Assembly: GCA_023078685.1 (NCBI GenBank)
Contig: JALGAS010000004.1
Coordinates: 2,170,001 to 2,234,000 of the forward strand
Origin: Neopestalotiopsis rosae
Taxonomy: Eukaryota; Ascomycota; Sordariomycetes; Amphisphaeriales; Sporocadaceae
Length of the DNA stretch: 64,000 nt
Reading direction: 5' to 3'
Below are positions 47,502 to 58,658 of this stretch, piece after piece (within the stretch, counting starts at the first letter, position 1; each line of letters starts with the position of its first letter). The position numbers were made by a program, and so were the translations under genes. The notes beneath the pieces were generated by a model that saw nothing but the letters and a program-made list of their open reading frames with translations, was not told where the DNA came from and did no database searches.

Positions 47502-48453
47502 GATGTCAGATTACGTGCTCGTGAGCAGAGACACCGCAAGCCGGAAGTGACCGTGTAACAACGCCGAATGTCTGCGCACAGCAGTGACCGTCGAGCAAAG
47601 CTTCCACTGATCAATAACCTGGAGTCCATTGCGAGTTATATATGTAAGTCCAGTCTAACACTGGCACCAACAATATCGAACTCATTCCCAAAGATTGCAC
47701 TCGGACTTAACTGCCCGGGGTAAACAGATACTACCCCGGCAATCAACCAAGATATCCCTATTGTTATATGAGATCTCGACATATCTCACAACGACGCCAA
47801 ATTTAGCCCAGGGCAATTATCCGTGCCCACGGGATACCAAGGAGCCAAGCCGTGGGATTCATTGCTGTGATATGTGGAAAATACCCCATACCCCGGATAG
47901 AAGGCTATCTCTGTTGAACTCTGATATTTGGGGTTTGTGGGGCTCCGCATATTGGATATTGCCAAGCTCGGGGTAATGTAACCCGGCAAGGTCATCAAAC
48001 AGGCACTCGAGATGTCAGCTGCAGGGGGATGCCGAGCTTGTTGATTGCATATGTATTGGTTGCAGTAGATCCGGCTCGATCTCCGAAGGAAACGAGTCAT
48101 CATTGACGCGAGCTGAATGGGACATGACGCAAGTTGAGATGAAAAGGGGACACAGTAGACTAGAGGAGAATGGGACAATCACTTTTAGCACATCATTATA
48201 AAGACTACCATAACAGCAGAATGACTCGACTGCCCGTTGATATAATTATTGAAAAAGACTCGAATTTGCTTGTATATTAAACCTATTTGAACGCCTTTTT
48301 GGTATTCGACCTCTAGCGCTTGGTGTATATGGAATATCGGGGTATAACAAGTAAAAACATTAATAGTAGGTGCGTATTTTGGCAATCGGTATGACTGCTA
48401 GACATTATGACAGATACTCATTACGTGGCAAACGAGGTCCGTAGTCACTGGAT
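47502..48453 (-). promoter_or_regulatory. Lyase upstream region with five CGGGGTA/TACCCCG heptamers
   Basis: CGGGGTA at 47716-47722, 47969-47975 and 48338-48344; the complement TACCCCG at 47732-47738 and 47889-47895. The first two form an inverted pair separated by nine bases, i.e. a CGG...CCG arrangement like zinc-cluster dimer sites. A TATA-like GTTATATATG is at about 47634-47643. The region also contains the 3' flank of ERF2. Confidence 0.55.
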
Positions 48454-50510
48454 CTACGCCTGCTGGCTCCTCTCTTGCTGCAAGGCTACAGGTCCCTGGA
48501 AGCCTGAGGACGACGGCGGCACATCCTGCATCTCCACGTCCTGTCCGTGGGCCGAAGGCATACGCTGATGACGTTGGACCTTCTGTTCTGCGAACCGCTG
48601 ATCACCTCTCTCAAAGCGTCCCTTGAACTGGTAGTATGTTGGGGGTCGTGGGCGGCAGAGTACAGCCACCCAGTTCTTCAGCATACTTCCTTGAGTGAAT
48701 GGTCGGTAGCGATCCTTCTTGAGGAATTTGTGTGAGTTTAGGAATTCGCGAGTCGTTTCTCCTCGTGCCATGAGGAATATGTGGTAGCCCATTAGAGCAA
48801 TCGGATAGATGGAAGAGATAATGCCGTAAATGACCATGGCAAATGGGACTCGGAAGTGGTCGATAGATGTGCCAACAGAGACATTTTCCTTCTTTGCATA
48901 GATCAAGATCTGGGCTAGCGAGGCACCAAAAAGATACAACGCCAAGAGCGAACCAGAAGAGACGAAAGTGAAGAAGTAACGGTAGTTGCGGCGACCCACG
49001 CAGTTGTTCAACCATACACAGTGGTGATCCTGAGTCTCTACACAGTTGTCGCAAAGTCGACAGTGGTGAGCCCGGGGTGGTCGCCAAAGATTGCAAGTCT
49101 TACAATATTTAGTTGGAACTTCCATGGCGGCAGTGCTCGACTCGGCTGATTTGATTAGTGTCCAGTCGTTTGTAGGCGGTGCTAGTCTCAGGGGATCCTC
49201 GTTCTCATTTGGTGGTGGAAATTGGTGCAAGTTTCGCGGTAAGATCTGCGATATATAGAGTCAGTGGTTGCGTCAGTCCTTTTATAAATTTTTCAACTTA
49301 CTCCCGGGTCAGATCCAGATGCATGGAGAAACGAGGATATGCAAATGTAGAAGATGTAGGCAAAGACAACGGGGACGCCTGGAGAAACTTCGTGCCAGAG
49401 ATATGGCGCCGAAAAGACGAAAAAGAGGACCGCAGGAATCACGACGAATGATGCAGTCGCGATATTGATTGGGCGATGCTTGGTGTTTTGCAGTCGGCCG
49501 CCAAGGCAGAAGAACGTGTTGCCCTCAAAGTACTCGTGGTTTCGTCCATGGTTTGCCGCCTTGCTCTTTATGGGCTTGTTCGGGGCTGACGTCGAAGCAG
49601 TAGCCATAGGCGTCAACTGCGGACTAGATGCACCAGAAGAGAGCTTTTCAGCACCGGGCATGCTGCGGTTTGTTGGATTTCCAGCCGAATCCCCCTTAGA
49701 GATGAACAAGCTGGATCTGAAGGACCTTGGAGACTTCATTGGGACAGAAGTATTGCCGCCGCTTTTATTTTGAGCCTTGTCCACATCAATGCTTAGGTCG
49801 GGGCCTTCGGGTTTCTTTCGTTGCAAAGGTCGTACGCTATCGGTCAGACTGCCAGCCGTATTGCCATGAGTGGGACTTGTATTAGCGGTAATCCTGTCGT
49901 ACGTCTCCTGGTCAGTCATTGCAGAGCCTCTAGAAGGCGGCGGCTCGAGATCAGCATCATCGACGGGTTCCCGCGCAATGCGATGGACTGGGCTCGACGA
50001 CATGGACTCTCGTTGCTGCGCAACGTGGCCTGCGGCAGCTTCGTCCATGGTTCCATGCTGCTGGCTCGTGGTGGCAGGCCTCGATGCGCCACGTTGCGCC
50101 TGTAGCTTCTGCGAGCTCATCGGATGAAAGAAGGCATGGGACGTGAGTGACGGGACGTGGCTTCGGCTGGCGGCGCTGGGCGGTCTTCCCGACACGGAAC
50201 CCGAAATGCTGCCACTCACGCTACCTCTTTGCACACCACGTCGCAAAGGCGTCGATTGAGACCATGCGCCCCTCGAAGATGACAGGCCAGTCTTTGCGGT
50301 TCCGGGTCGCGATTCCGTAGCCAAATAACTCCTCCTCTGTGCATTGCTGACACTCGAAGTCTGGTGCTCATCAAATGCATCTCCATCTTCAGAAGCGATA
50401 TCTGTCATCCTCGACGATATGATGCTGGGCGGACCGGCAGGAAATTGTGGGCGCGGAAAGTCGCCGTCGTCCGGGGCGATCGGCCCGCCTTCTGGTTTGT
50501 TGGCAGCCAT
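48454..50510 (-). CDS. ERF2: DHHC palmitoyltransferase ERF2
   Basis: 666-aa integral membrane S-acyltransferase. Erf2, with its partner Erf4/Shr5, palmitoylates Ras at the ER. Exons are 50510-49302 and 49245-48454, with a 56-bp intron (GTAAGT...TCGCAG) joining HASGSDPG to ILPRNLHQFPPP. Residues 1-310 are a long Ser/Pro/Arg-rich, probably disordered N-terminus with a GSVSGSISGSVSG repeat. Two transmembrane helices lie at about 345-400 (NIATASFVVIPAVLFFVFSA and GVPVVFAYIFYICISSFLHA). The Cys-rich domain (about 447-485) has KYCKTCNLWRPPRAHHCRLC and the catalytic DHHC at 476-479 in QDHHCVWLNNCVGRRN. Two more helices follow (FFTFVSSGSLLALYLFGASL and FAMVIYGIISSIYPIALMGY). The TTxE-like motif is GETTREFLNS. 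The C-terminus is polar. Confidence 0.93.
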
Positions 50511-51925
50511 GACGGTTTCGCAAAAACGTGTGACACTGCGAGACTAGTATTTACAATCGTTTGGAAGCCCTGCGCATGCCGCTCTCTTTCGAAATTAAGG
50601 TGAAAAAAGTCTCTGATTGACAAGAGTCCAAAAGTTAAATGAACGCACTGCCCCACGGATGAGCCGCAGCGGCAGGAGGGAAAAGAAAGTTGTCAAGATT
50701 TCGGCTATCGAGTGTACGGGCACTAGGAATGTCTGCGAGTACCTGGGCCGAGTAGCGATTTGAAAATGTTGTTGGATGTGGTGAGTCTAGTCGTTGGAAT
50801 CGGGTGGGCGGGCGAAGGAATGAAGGAAGGACTCGTTTGTTGGAGAGAAATGGGAAATGGATGTGTCGTATCGTTTCGGTTTGGTTTGGTCGTAGAGTTG
50901 AGTGAGTGAGTGATTGAGTGAATGAGTGTGCGGATTGGATGTTCGCTGGTTCAAAGAGTGTATCGGCGTTTCTTTTTTAGTTCAGTCTGCACAGCAGAGA
51001 GACACTAGTTGGGGGGAAACGGCCGGAGATGCGATGGTGATTGTCGAGAGTGGACGTTGAGACAAGGAGCGGCAGGAGGTTCAAGAGCGCATCTGCTCAC
51101 ACAAGGCAAACGAGCGCGCAGAGTCTGGATCAAAAAGGACCCCCAAGAGGTTGCAGGACGACGTTGCAAAAGGTCGTCGCCTAGGCCAGGAGTCTCGTAG
51201 GAGCACGGGCTCTCTAATTTCCAAGCATCGCGTTTCTGGCAGACCGGGGGTGCCGCTTGGCTGAGCTGTAATTGGACGATCGCCTTTGGGAGATATGGAT
51301 GGATATCTTGCACGGATCTTTCTGAACTACTAAACTACAGTGCTTGCGAGTGAAAATTTTGGTTGTTCGAGGCTTGTATAGAGCACACCAATAGTAAACA
51401 GATCGAGAAAATTGAGGCAGTTCACGATTGTGCGAGCAGAGTTCAACACCGTTCGGCTGCCATCAGTCAATCAGTCGGCAGATGAAGGTGATGACGGCCG
51501 ACCCCAGCAGGCCTGTACCTCGTAACGACCCGCCGCCAGCCCGCTAATGCTGCCTACACTACAACGCCGAAGTACGCACGGTCCCTCGCATCATGCTGCT
51601 TTGGGTCGCCCTTTTTTGTGGCTCACTGTGAGATCGAGAGATGCACCCAGATGGGGATGTGAGATTCTGTGGCTGGGGTTAGTTTCCCGCTTCTTGTGGC
51701 TGGTGGTTGACGTGAGTGTGGCTGTCACTTCTTTCTGCCTGAATGCCTGAGCCAAGGGTGATAATTGACCAATGGCGTGCGTTCCGTCTTTCATTCGGCC
51801 CAGCAGCCTTGGGGGTGGGAAGCTCTAGCATTTTAGTGGCAGCCAATTCCAATCAATCATACGACAACCTCGAAAAGCACCTCAAAACTTCGAGCAACGA
51901 TCTTATACACACCACAACCGACGCC
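50511..51925. other. Divergent intergenic region
   Basis: 1.4 kb between ERF2 (-) and the small mitochondrial protein (+). It contains an imperfect run of GAGT/GAGTGA units at about 50894-50930. No gene is supported. Confidence 0.45.
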
Positions 51926-52624
51926 ATGGCCTCCATGATTGCCCGCCGCGCCGCTCTCTCGAGCAAGGCCTTCTCCAGCAGGACCTTCACCACCTCTGCC
52001 CGCCGCCTGGCCACCGACCCTACCCTCAAGGACGAGACCAAGCGCAACCCCGAGCTTTACGTGCGTCATATCCCGATCATGCACGCAACCGCCTCCGATG
52101 CGCCCCAATAGCTGGTTGCGCGAGCATAGTCGGAGGCGATTCTTGCGACTATACGGTTCACGGTGATCAGGAAGTGCTGACTGTGGTGTTCAAAACAATA
52201 GATTCTGGGAGGTGTCATGGTCCTCGCTCTCGGTGGTGCCGGTCTCTACTTTGGTTAGTCTTTTTGCTCAACGATGGCAGTCATGCCATTCATCGCAGTA
52301 AAAGGGCAATGTCTAACTGATTGTCAATTCTATCAGGCCGCACCCCTACCAAGTCCACATCCGAGCAGTCCGTCGGTATCGCCGGTATGCCCTGGGAGAG
52401 CGGCTCCGAGGGCAAGTACCAGTACCACCCCGGTGGTGATACCAGCCTCGCCCCCAAGGATGCCCCCAGCGCTATCAACGTTGTTGTCATTCCCGATGTC
52501 AACCTCCCCAAGGTACGAAACTGCTCTTCGAAATGACATTAGACGCAAGGAGCAATTGGCTAACGAGCAAAAAATGTAGCACCTCCACGAGAAGTACAAC
52601 AAATGGGGCAAGGACGGCTACTAG
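51926..52624 (+). CDS. Small mitochondrial single-span membrane protein, conserved in fungi
   Basis: 135-aa protein from four exons: 51926-52060, 52202-52253, 52337-52512 and 52580-52624. Introns are 141, 83 and 67 bp (donors GTGCGT, GTTAGT and GTACGA). The N-terminus (MASMIARRAALSSKAFSSRT through SARRLATD) is a typical mitochondrial presequence: basic, hydroxylated and without acidic residues until Asp31. Residues about 45-62 (YILGGVMVLALGGAGLYFG) form one transmembrane helix. The C-terminal part, with PWESGSEGKYQYHPGGD, APKDAPSAINVVVIP and HEKYNKWGKDGY, belongs to a small ascomycete family that I know only as hypothetical mitochondrial proteins. An accessory role in an inner-membrane complex is possible but unproven. 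Exon 4 encodes only 14 residues; its frame is confirmed by the conserved C-terminus. Confidence 0.82.
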
Positions 52625-53725
52625 AGTGTGTGACGAAAAAAAGTATAGATGTGCAAACATTAGGAGCAGCGGTTGTGAGACTAAACTAGACGGCATGAGA
52701 ACTCATTCCATTTGTACATAACCAACAATCAAGGCATTTCGATCAACTATGGATTTCAAAATACGCCCGCAAGTATCCCTTCGTTTTCTGCTAGCGGGTA
52801 TTAGAACGGGAGTAACCGATATGTTCAACTCATGGCAAACGATCTGGACGATGAAGTCAGAACTAATAGCTGAATTGGATACTAGGGGAGGCCAGTGTTT
52901 AGAATATTGAGACTTCTGTAGGAACAAGCCAGGCTGAGTCCTTCTCAGGAAGATTCATTTCGGCATCTGACCACCGGGAGAACAAGCATAGAGCTAGAAG
53001 TCAACGCATCATCTCCCGAAAGACGTTCACTATTTCCATTTACTGGAGTCCTTAGCCAGGCTCTGGCCAATAGACAAGAAATTTGGTTAGCTTAAGAGTA
53101 ACACACGAGCAGTGACATGCTGCGAAGTAAAACTTCATACTTAGCCGGCAGACTACTGAAAATTTCCCATCCAGAAGATGTTGTGCATGCTTACCCTAAA
53201 GGTGGTGGAAAACTGGCTAGCCAGTGCCCAAGCCATGCTTTGCATTTAATGACCCCATCGTGAAGGACGGTATTACATCTATGTCATTGTGGTGGTTTAT
53301 GTCTCCCGACGATTTAATTCAGTAATACCGAGTATATCAAGGTACTATATACCATAGCGAGCGAGCTAGATGGATTCCCAGCTAAATAGCGTGACACACG
53401 TCATAATGGCATGCACATCGCAGCAGGTATTCATCACAATAGTCTACGTCACTGGACGAACCAATCATCAAGAACCACGGCCCTCTGAGTACCTTGCTGG
53501 TCAGATCACTGCCAGGTAATCAATAGTATAACGGTCCTTTTAGCCCGCGGAACACGACATTCTCGGAGTTCAGTGCAGGATCAAGGTGTCGTCCAATTTC
53601 ACGAGTTCTCGGATCTATTAGGTCGTCTACGAATTACGGTCTGGTCCCGTCAAAAGAGCAAAAGCGTCTGTATCTTTCAACAAGACGTCTACCTCCATCT
53701 ATCAGGCGCTCGAAAAATCCACATC
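52625..53725. other. Convergent intergenic region
   Basis: 1.1 kb between two convergent genes. No feature is supported. Confidence 0.45.
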
Positions 53726-55144
53726 CTAAGCAATGAGAAGATCAATCTCCTCGCTGGTGAAGCCAAAGAGGTAAAGCAGGTCAACCAGCGTCTCGCCGTT
53801 GAGCCTGGCGCTCGCCTCCATCTGCACGCGAGGCTTTGCGTTCCACGCAACTCCCAGCCCGGCCGTAGCCAGCATCGACAAGTCGTTGGCGCCGTCACCG
53901 ACGGCGACTGTCTGATCGAGCGCGATACCCTCCTTGCCGGCAATCTCAATCAGAAGCTCCTTCTTCCTCTCCCGGCCCACAATGGCGCCCTTGACCTCGC
54001 CGGTGAACTTGCCGGCGTCGTCAATGACAACCTCGTTGGCGTGAGCATAGTCAATGCCAAGCTGCTTGGCCAGCCAAGAGGTCAGAGGCAGGAAACCACC
54101 CGAAACTACAGCCGTCTTAATGCCCAACTTCTTGAAAGCCTTGAGCAGCTGAGGGACACCCTTGGTCACGTCCAGAACCGGGTGCAACTGCTCAAAGACA
54201 CTCTCAGGAAGACCCTTGAGAAGTGCCACGCGCTCCTTGAATGCAGCCTCAAACTCCAGCTCGCCCAACATGGCACGGTGGGTGATATCAGCAATCTTGT
54301 CCGCCAAGTTGGCAGGCTCCTTGATTGTCGCAGCCATCAGATCAATAACCTCCTGGGTAATGAGCGTGGAGTCCATGTCGAAGACGACGAGCCGGGGATG
54401 TCTCCTCCAGATCGTGTCACGCTGGAGAGCCACGTCAATGTTCCACTCGCGCTCGAATCGGTAAATCAGCTCATGTTTCCGGAGATCCGACAAGGGCAGG
54501 TAATCGAGCGAGGGCGCCGGAGAGAGCGTCAGCTCCACGATATTCGGGTGCTCGGGATCGTCGAGACAGCGGTGGGATGAGTTAATTTCCGTGACACCTG
54601 GGGGCAGCGGGAAAGTCGACATGAGGTGCAGGAATGATGTGATGCACATCTGCGAGATATACGAGCCATAGAGTTTATCCAGGGACTCAGGCTCGGCTGC
54701 CGCCACAGGAGGCTCCAGGGGAAACGTCTCAATGTTGGTCGTCGGGGCAAAGTTGGCCGGGATGTCCGAGTTGGAGGCGGACGGGCCCGGCGGCGATGCC
54801 ACATGGGCAGCGTGCGAGTTCTTCGTCTTGTAGGTGAGCGTCGCAATCAAGCGGTTGCTCTTCTCGCCCTTGACGGGAGCGCAGTTGGGGTGCGCATAGT
54901 CATGGCTCCCACCGTCTACTATGCGAGGGGGCTCGTCCTTGGAGGGCACGCCGTTGAAAGGGCTAAAGGACTTTGGCGGCGACAAGTTGGTGCTGTTCAA
55001 ATCCTCGACGACGGTATCGATGCCAAAGTGGCTCTCGGGCTTGTTGGGTCCTCGCAGCTGCTGGTTGTCCTGCAAATAGGAGCTGCTTCGCATGCTACCC
55101 AATTGCGGTCGCGCAGGAGTCGCTCTGGCGGGGCTGTCGGCCAT
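53726..55144 (-). CDS. SER2: Phosphoserine phosphatase (serine biosynthesis)
   Basis: Intronless 472-aa enzyme of the HAD superfamily that dephosphorylates O-phosphoserine, the last step of the phosphorylated serine pathway; cytosolic. HAD motif I is at 254-262 (VFDMDSTLI), with nucleophile D256 and acid/base D258. Motif II is S348-G-G in VVSGGFLPL. Motif III has the lysine in GRERKKELL, and motif IV is GDGANDLSML at 417-426. The first 240 residues form an extended N-terminal region: a Ser/Pro-rich disordered part, then a domain (about 155-240) with SQMCITSFLHLM and LSDLRKHELIYRFEREWNID that may be regulatory, as in other fungal enzymes that are longer than the 300-aa yeast Ser2. An open frame of 335 codons on the opposite strand is a codon-bias shadow. 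Confidence 0.93.
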   Translation of the reverse strand: MADSPARATPARPQLGSMRSSSYLQDNQQLRGPNKPESHFGIDTVVEDLNSTNLSPPKSFSPFNGVPSKDEPPRIVDGGSHDYAHPNCAPVKGEKSNRLIATLTYKTKNSHAAHVASPPGPSASNSDIPANFAPTTNIETFPLEPPVAAAEPESLDKLYGSYISQMCITSFLHLMSTFPLPPGVTEINSSHRCLDDPEHPNIVELTLSPAPSLDYLPLSDLRKHELIYRFEREWNIDVALQRDTIWRRHPRLVVFDMDSTLITQEVIDLMAATIKEPANLADKIADITHRAMLGELEFEAAFKERVALLKGLPESVFEQLHPVLDVTKGVPQLLKAFKKLGIKTAVVSGGFLPLTSWLAKQLGIDYAHANEVVIDDAGKFTGEVKGAIVGRERKKELLIEIAGKEGIALDQTVAVGDGANDLSMLATAGLGVAWNAKPRVQMEASARLNGETLVDLLYLFGFTSEEIDLLIA

Positions 55145-56367
55145 GTTGGGCGGGGTGGGATAAAGTTTCTTTCTGGAGGGACGGGGGGTATGCGGGGGAT
55201 AATAATAACAAAACGAGAGAAGAATGAATATTTCTTTGTTGCCTAGGTAGAAATGAAGCCCGCGACGACCTGTGCTGCGGATCCCTCGTGAAGCAGGAAG
55301 ATAAAAAAGCCTGGAGGGGAGGGAACGACTCTCTCACTCACTGCGAGACGTTGTCTCTCTCTCTGTTCTCTCTCACTCACTATCTGCCAAAGGTGGGTTT
55401 GCGCAACGGCCGGGCTAATCGCGAGAGAGCAGCGTGCTCAGTGGGCAAAACGAGGCTGAGAGGAAAGTGCGTCACCTCCACTTCTCAGGTCATTTGCCCA
55501 GACGATCGTCAGGGATCTCGCCAGTTGGGGCTTAGCGCGCGTCTTTTCCGGAATATCAGCCGAACCCGACGCCACGTAAACGACCAACGGTGATTGACAC
55601 CCAGCACAATTAATTCCCTCTGACCGCGTGCTACGCTGGCATTCCAAGGTCCACACGGAATATATGCTCCGTCACGATACCCTCAGATTGAGCAGTCCTT
55701 ATAGTTTATCGATAAGCCGAGGTTTAGTCTGTATATAAAGCATATTCACGATAGTGTACGATATATACCTGTCCACATCAAGCTTCACCGCTGTGGGAAT
55801 GGCATAATCTAGTTGCTTAGCTGGTTTCAGAGCATGACGCCTGGCACATTCTGACAAGTCCACATTAGCTGTCAAGTTATCATTCATATATACTCTGGAT
55901 GCATGCAGCCTTAGTCATGTCTGTCATGACTCCGGAATCTAGGTAGGCGCACCAAATCTCAAAATTACTCATCCTCCGTGACACTGCACATGGACTCGTA
56001 AAGCATAGCTTTCAAGCATTCCCCGTCTACAGAATGATCTCGAGAACTGCAATATGCCTAAACAGGCTGTGCAGGTAGGGGTGCTCACTGAAGGCAGAAT
56101 CACTTAGGAGGCTTTGCTGTCAGCCAATGATCGGTTCATTTTGGTGCTGGCACTCAACAAGCGGGGACCAATCATGTGCCCTTGGCTCGTTGGAATCATG
56201 CAGGTAATGTATCGCTGTCGCGTAAGGCTTCGCTCAGCCCCGAGCCGTCCTGGGGGTGAGATTGGAGGCCCAACATTGTCTTCCATCGCCGGCCGGCCTC
56301 AACATCGTCTCGGGCCAACCGTCTTCTTCCAAAAACAACAGTAACACACGCCTCATGACACGACAGC
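55145..56367. other. Divergent intergenic region
   Basis: 1.2 kb between phosphoserine phosphatase (-) and the ankyrin gene (+). A CT/CACT-rich tract lies at about 55328-55385. No gene is supported. Confidence 0.45.
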
Positions 56368-58658
56368 ATGGCAGAACTACTGGGTGTTATTGCCAGTGCG
56401 ATTACGGTCGCAGAGGTCGCCGCAAAAGCCGGCGGCGCCATTCCGAAGCTCAAGGCACTATGGAACGAGGTACAGAACGTTCCGGAGACTATTGAAGACC
56501 TTCTGAGGCAGATCGAGATTCTTGACCCTCTGGTCTGGGAGATGGAAAATGAGCTGAATGCTCAACGCGCGTCCATCAACTCCATCTTGTTTGATGATAC
56601 TGCTATGCGACTGAGCACACAGTACTGTCGCGAGTCATTGCAGAAACTATCCGATATTGCGGATGACGTGAGTTTACAGATACAAAATCAAAAGAAAGTG
56701 CGGCGCGGGCTGGCCAGGGTCAAGGTTGTTCTCAAAAAACAGGTTCTTGTAGATCTCGAGGCTCGACTGCGTAAGGCTCTGACGTTGCTGTCTTTTGCTC
56801 AACAAAGCTACATGATGTGAGTTATCTGTATCAAGACTTCGGTAGTCTGCCTCTCATCAATTTTGCATCTTCCAGGTCCATGATGAAGCTTCAGCCACAT
56901 ATCATTGTAAGCCAGTTGAAAGCACAAGAGCATAGATCGGGGCAAACTTTTGTGGCATTCGGGTCACCTACGGACGACAACTGGGCGTCTGAAGAAGAAG
57001 AAGAAGAAGAAGAAGCAGAAGAAGAAGCAGAAGAAGAAGCAGAAGAAGAAGCAGAAGAAGCTCCAGATGCGGATCGGCATATGCCTAGAGGCACTTCGCG
57101 CCAAGTGACCAAACCAGAGCGGACTCATTCAAGCTGGGTCCGACACTTTGGTCTTGCATCAGTCACATGGCAAGTATCTGAACGCAAACTGTTAGGTGGC
57201 CACAGAACCAGTGAGTCTTAATCAATGCGACTATGGACGATGTGGTTGACAGTAATACAGGGCACTCATTTCGCGTTCAGTTACCATCATGGCTGTTGAG
57301 AACCTCATGGGAATTTACACTTTCTAGAGGTCGGGGGGGTCCCTCGTTCGGGCTCAGGGCCTGGCGAACTGTACCACGGAGCTCTCCAGCCTTTAAAGCC
57401 GTCAGAAAAGGTGATTTCACTGCTCTCGTGTGTTCGATAGAAACGGGACAGGCAACCATCTTTGATAGACTGCCAGATGGATCTACGCTCCTCCACGTAT
57501 GTATTGCTGTCTACCATACAGCTGTCATGATCAATCGTTGAAAAATCACAGCATGCATTTTATCATCTCAAGACCCGATGCATACATTTATTACATGATT
57601 CGGGGCTCAGCTTCCATGAGCCAGACGATCTCGGTCACACACCATTAACTCAGTTGGCCATGAGAGAGTGGGACCGCCCGACCACTACGCTTGATAGGAG
57701 CCAAATTTCAGCATGGGACGACATATTTATACTATTAAACGCCTTCGATGAAGACATGCTCTTTTCTCACGTGGGATATATTGCCATGATCCTCAATAAT
57801 CGTAGCGAAGAAACACTTGAACTCCTTCTGTGTTATAATATTGACGACGCAGTATTTCAGATAATGGAATTTCACTTATTTTTGAGTTCGTTAACGCCAA
57901 GACAGGCTGCAGTACCATCCGGAGCCTACGCATTTGCTTTCAGGAATGAGAAGGCACGAGAATATATGCTTTACGACGGTGTTGTTGGCGATCTTGCATT
58001 CATGATTGGATGTCGGTCATGGCCGATATCAAAATCGGAGGCTGCAAGCTGGAAGGCCGTTCTGGAGACGGTTTTGAGCGACGAAGACTTTGATCAGGCC
58101 TGGTTACATTCCAGCAACAGCCTCGGTGTCATAAAAACTGCCTTGGACGCAGAGGTGTTCGGCTTCATACATTGGACCTGTGGAAACGTAACACCACTGG
58201 TGTATCTGCTCCAGGGCTATTGTGCTCATCACGATCTTCTACGCGGCAAGTTCAAGCATGATGGACTAACAAGTGTCTTGTACTTCTGGCTCGGAATACT
58301 ACAGCAGAACGGCGTTGACTTGATCAATTATGGGCAGCAGGAATGTCAGCTCATCCAAGTCGATTGCGAGATGTCGCGTGGAGTATTACTCTCTGTATTT
58401 TACGTGAGCAAGACAGTCGTCGTCGGCAACGAGCCCCCCAGAAACCAGGGTATCGGGGTGCGGCTGAAGTGGATATCGGAGGCGGGAAACCCTGGCTGTC
58501 GGCCTGCGGCTCACCCTGCAGGCACCGGCCCAGCTCAGTTTTGGTGTGCAAGCGCTCAGCCAAAGCTGCCAATTTTTCAGCCAGCACGCACCCAAAAAAA
58601 TCACACAAACCGGGACCCGGTTTCTTCGTTGCGCGAAACCGTTCGAATGGAACAATAA
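56368..58658 (+). CDS. Ankyrin-repeat protein with a STAND/NLR-like fungal N-terminal domain
   Basis: 708-aa model. Exons are 56368-56816, 56876-57210, 57261-57496 and 57552-58658; introns are 59, 50 and 55 bp with consistent phases. Residues 1-120 (MAELLGVIASAITVAEVAAK, then a helical region with IEILDPLVWEMENEL) match the N-terminal helical domain common to fungal STAND/NLR proteins and ankyrin proteins linked to heterokaryon incompatibility. A Glu-rich run (about residues 189-212), encoded by GAA/GCA triplets, follows. At about 270-390 there are ankyrin-like units: SPAFKAVRKGDFTALVCSI, DGSTLLHHAFYHLKTRCIHLL, and DDLGHTPLTQLAMREW. No NACHT or NB-ARC P-loop is present. After SRGVLLSVFY (about 58406) the peptide becomes Pro/Ala-rich and unconserved and the DNA turns GC-rich. 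The true gene may end through another exon, or be truncated here. Function inferred as non-self recognition or signalling. Confidence 0.65.
56992..57062. repeat. GAA/GCA trinucleotide repeat in coding sequence
   Basis: Run of GAAGAAGAAGCA-type units encoding Glu with periodic Ala (EEEA). It is in frame in exon 2 of the ankyrin gene and likely variable in length between strains. Confidence 0.85.

Noticed and set aside
53573..54580. 335-codon plus-strand frame opposite phosphoserine phosphatase
   Set aside because: It lies wholly antisense to a clear enzyme gene, has no domain, and arises from GC-rich third codon positions.
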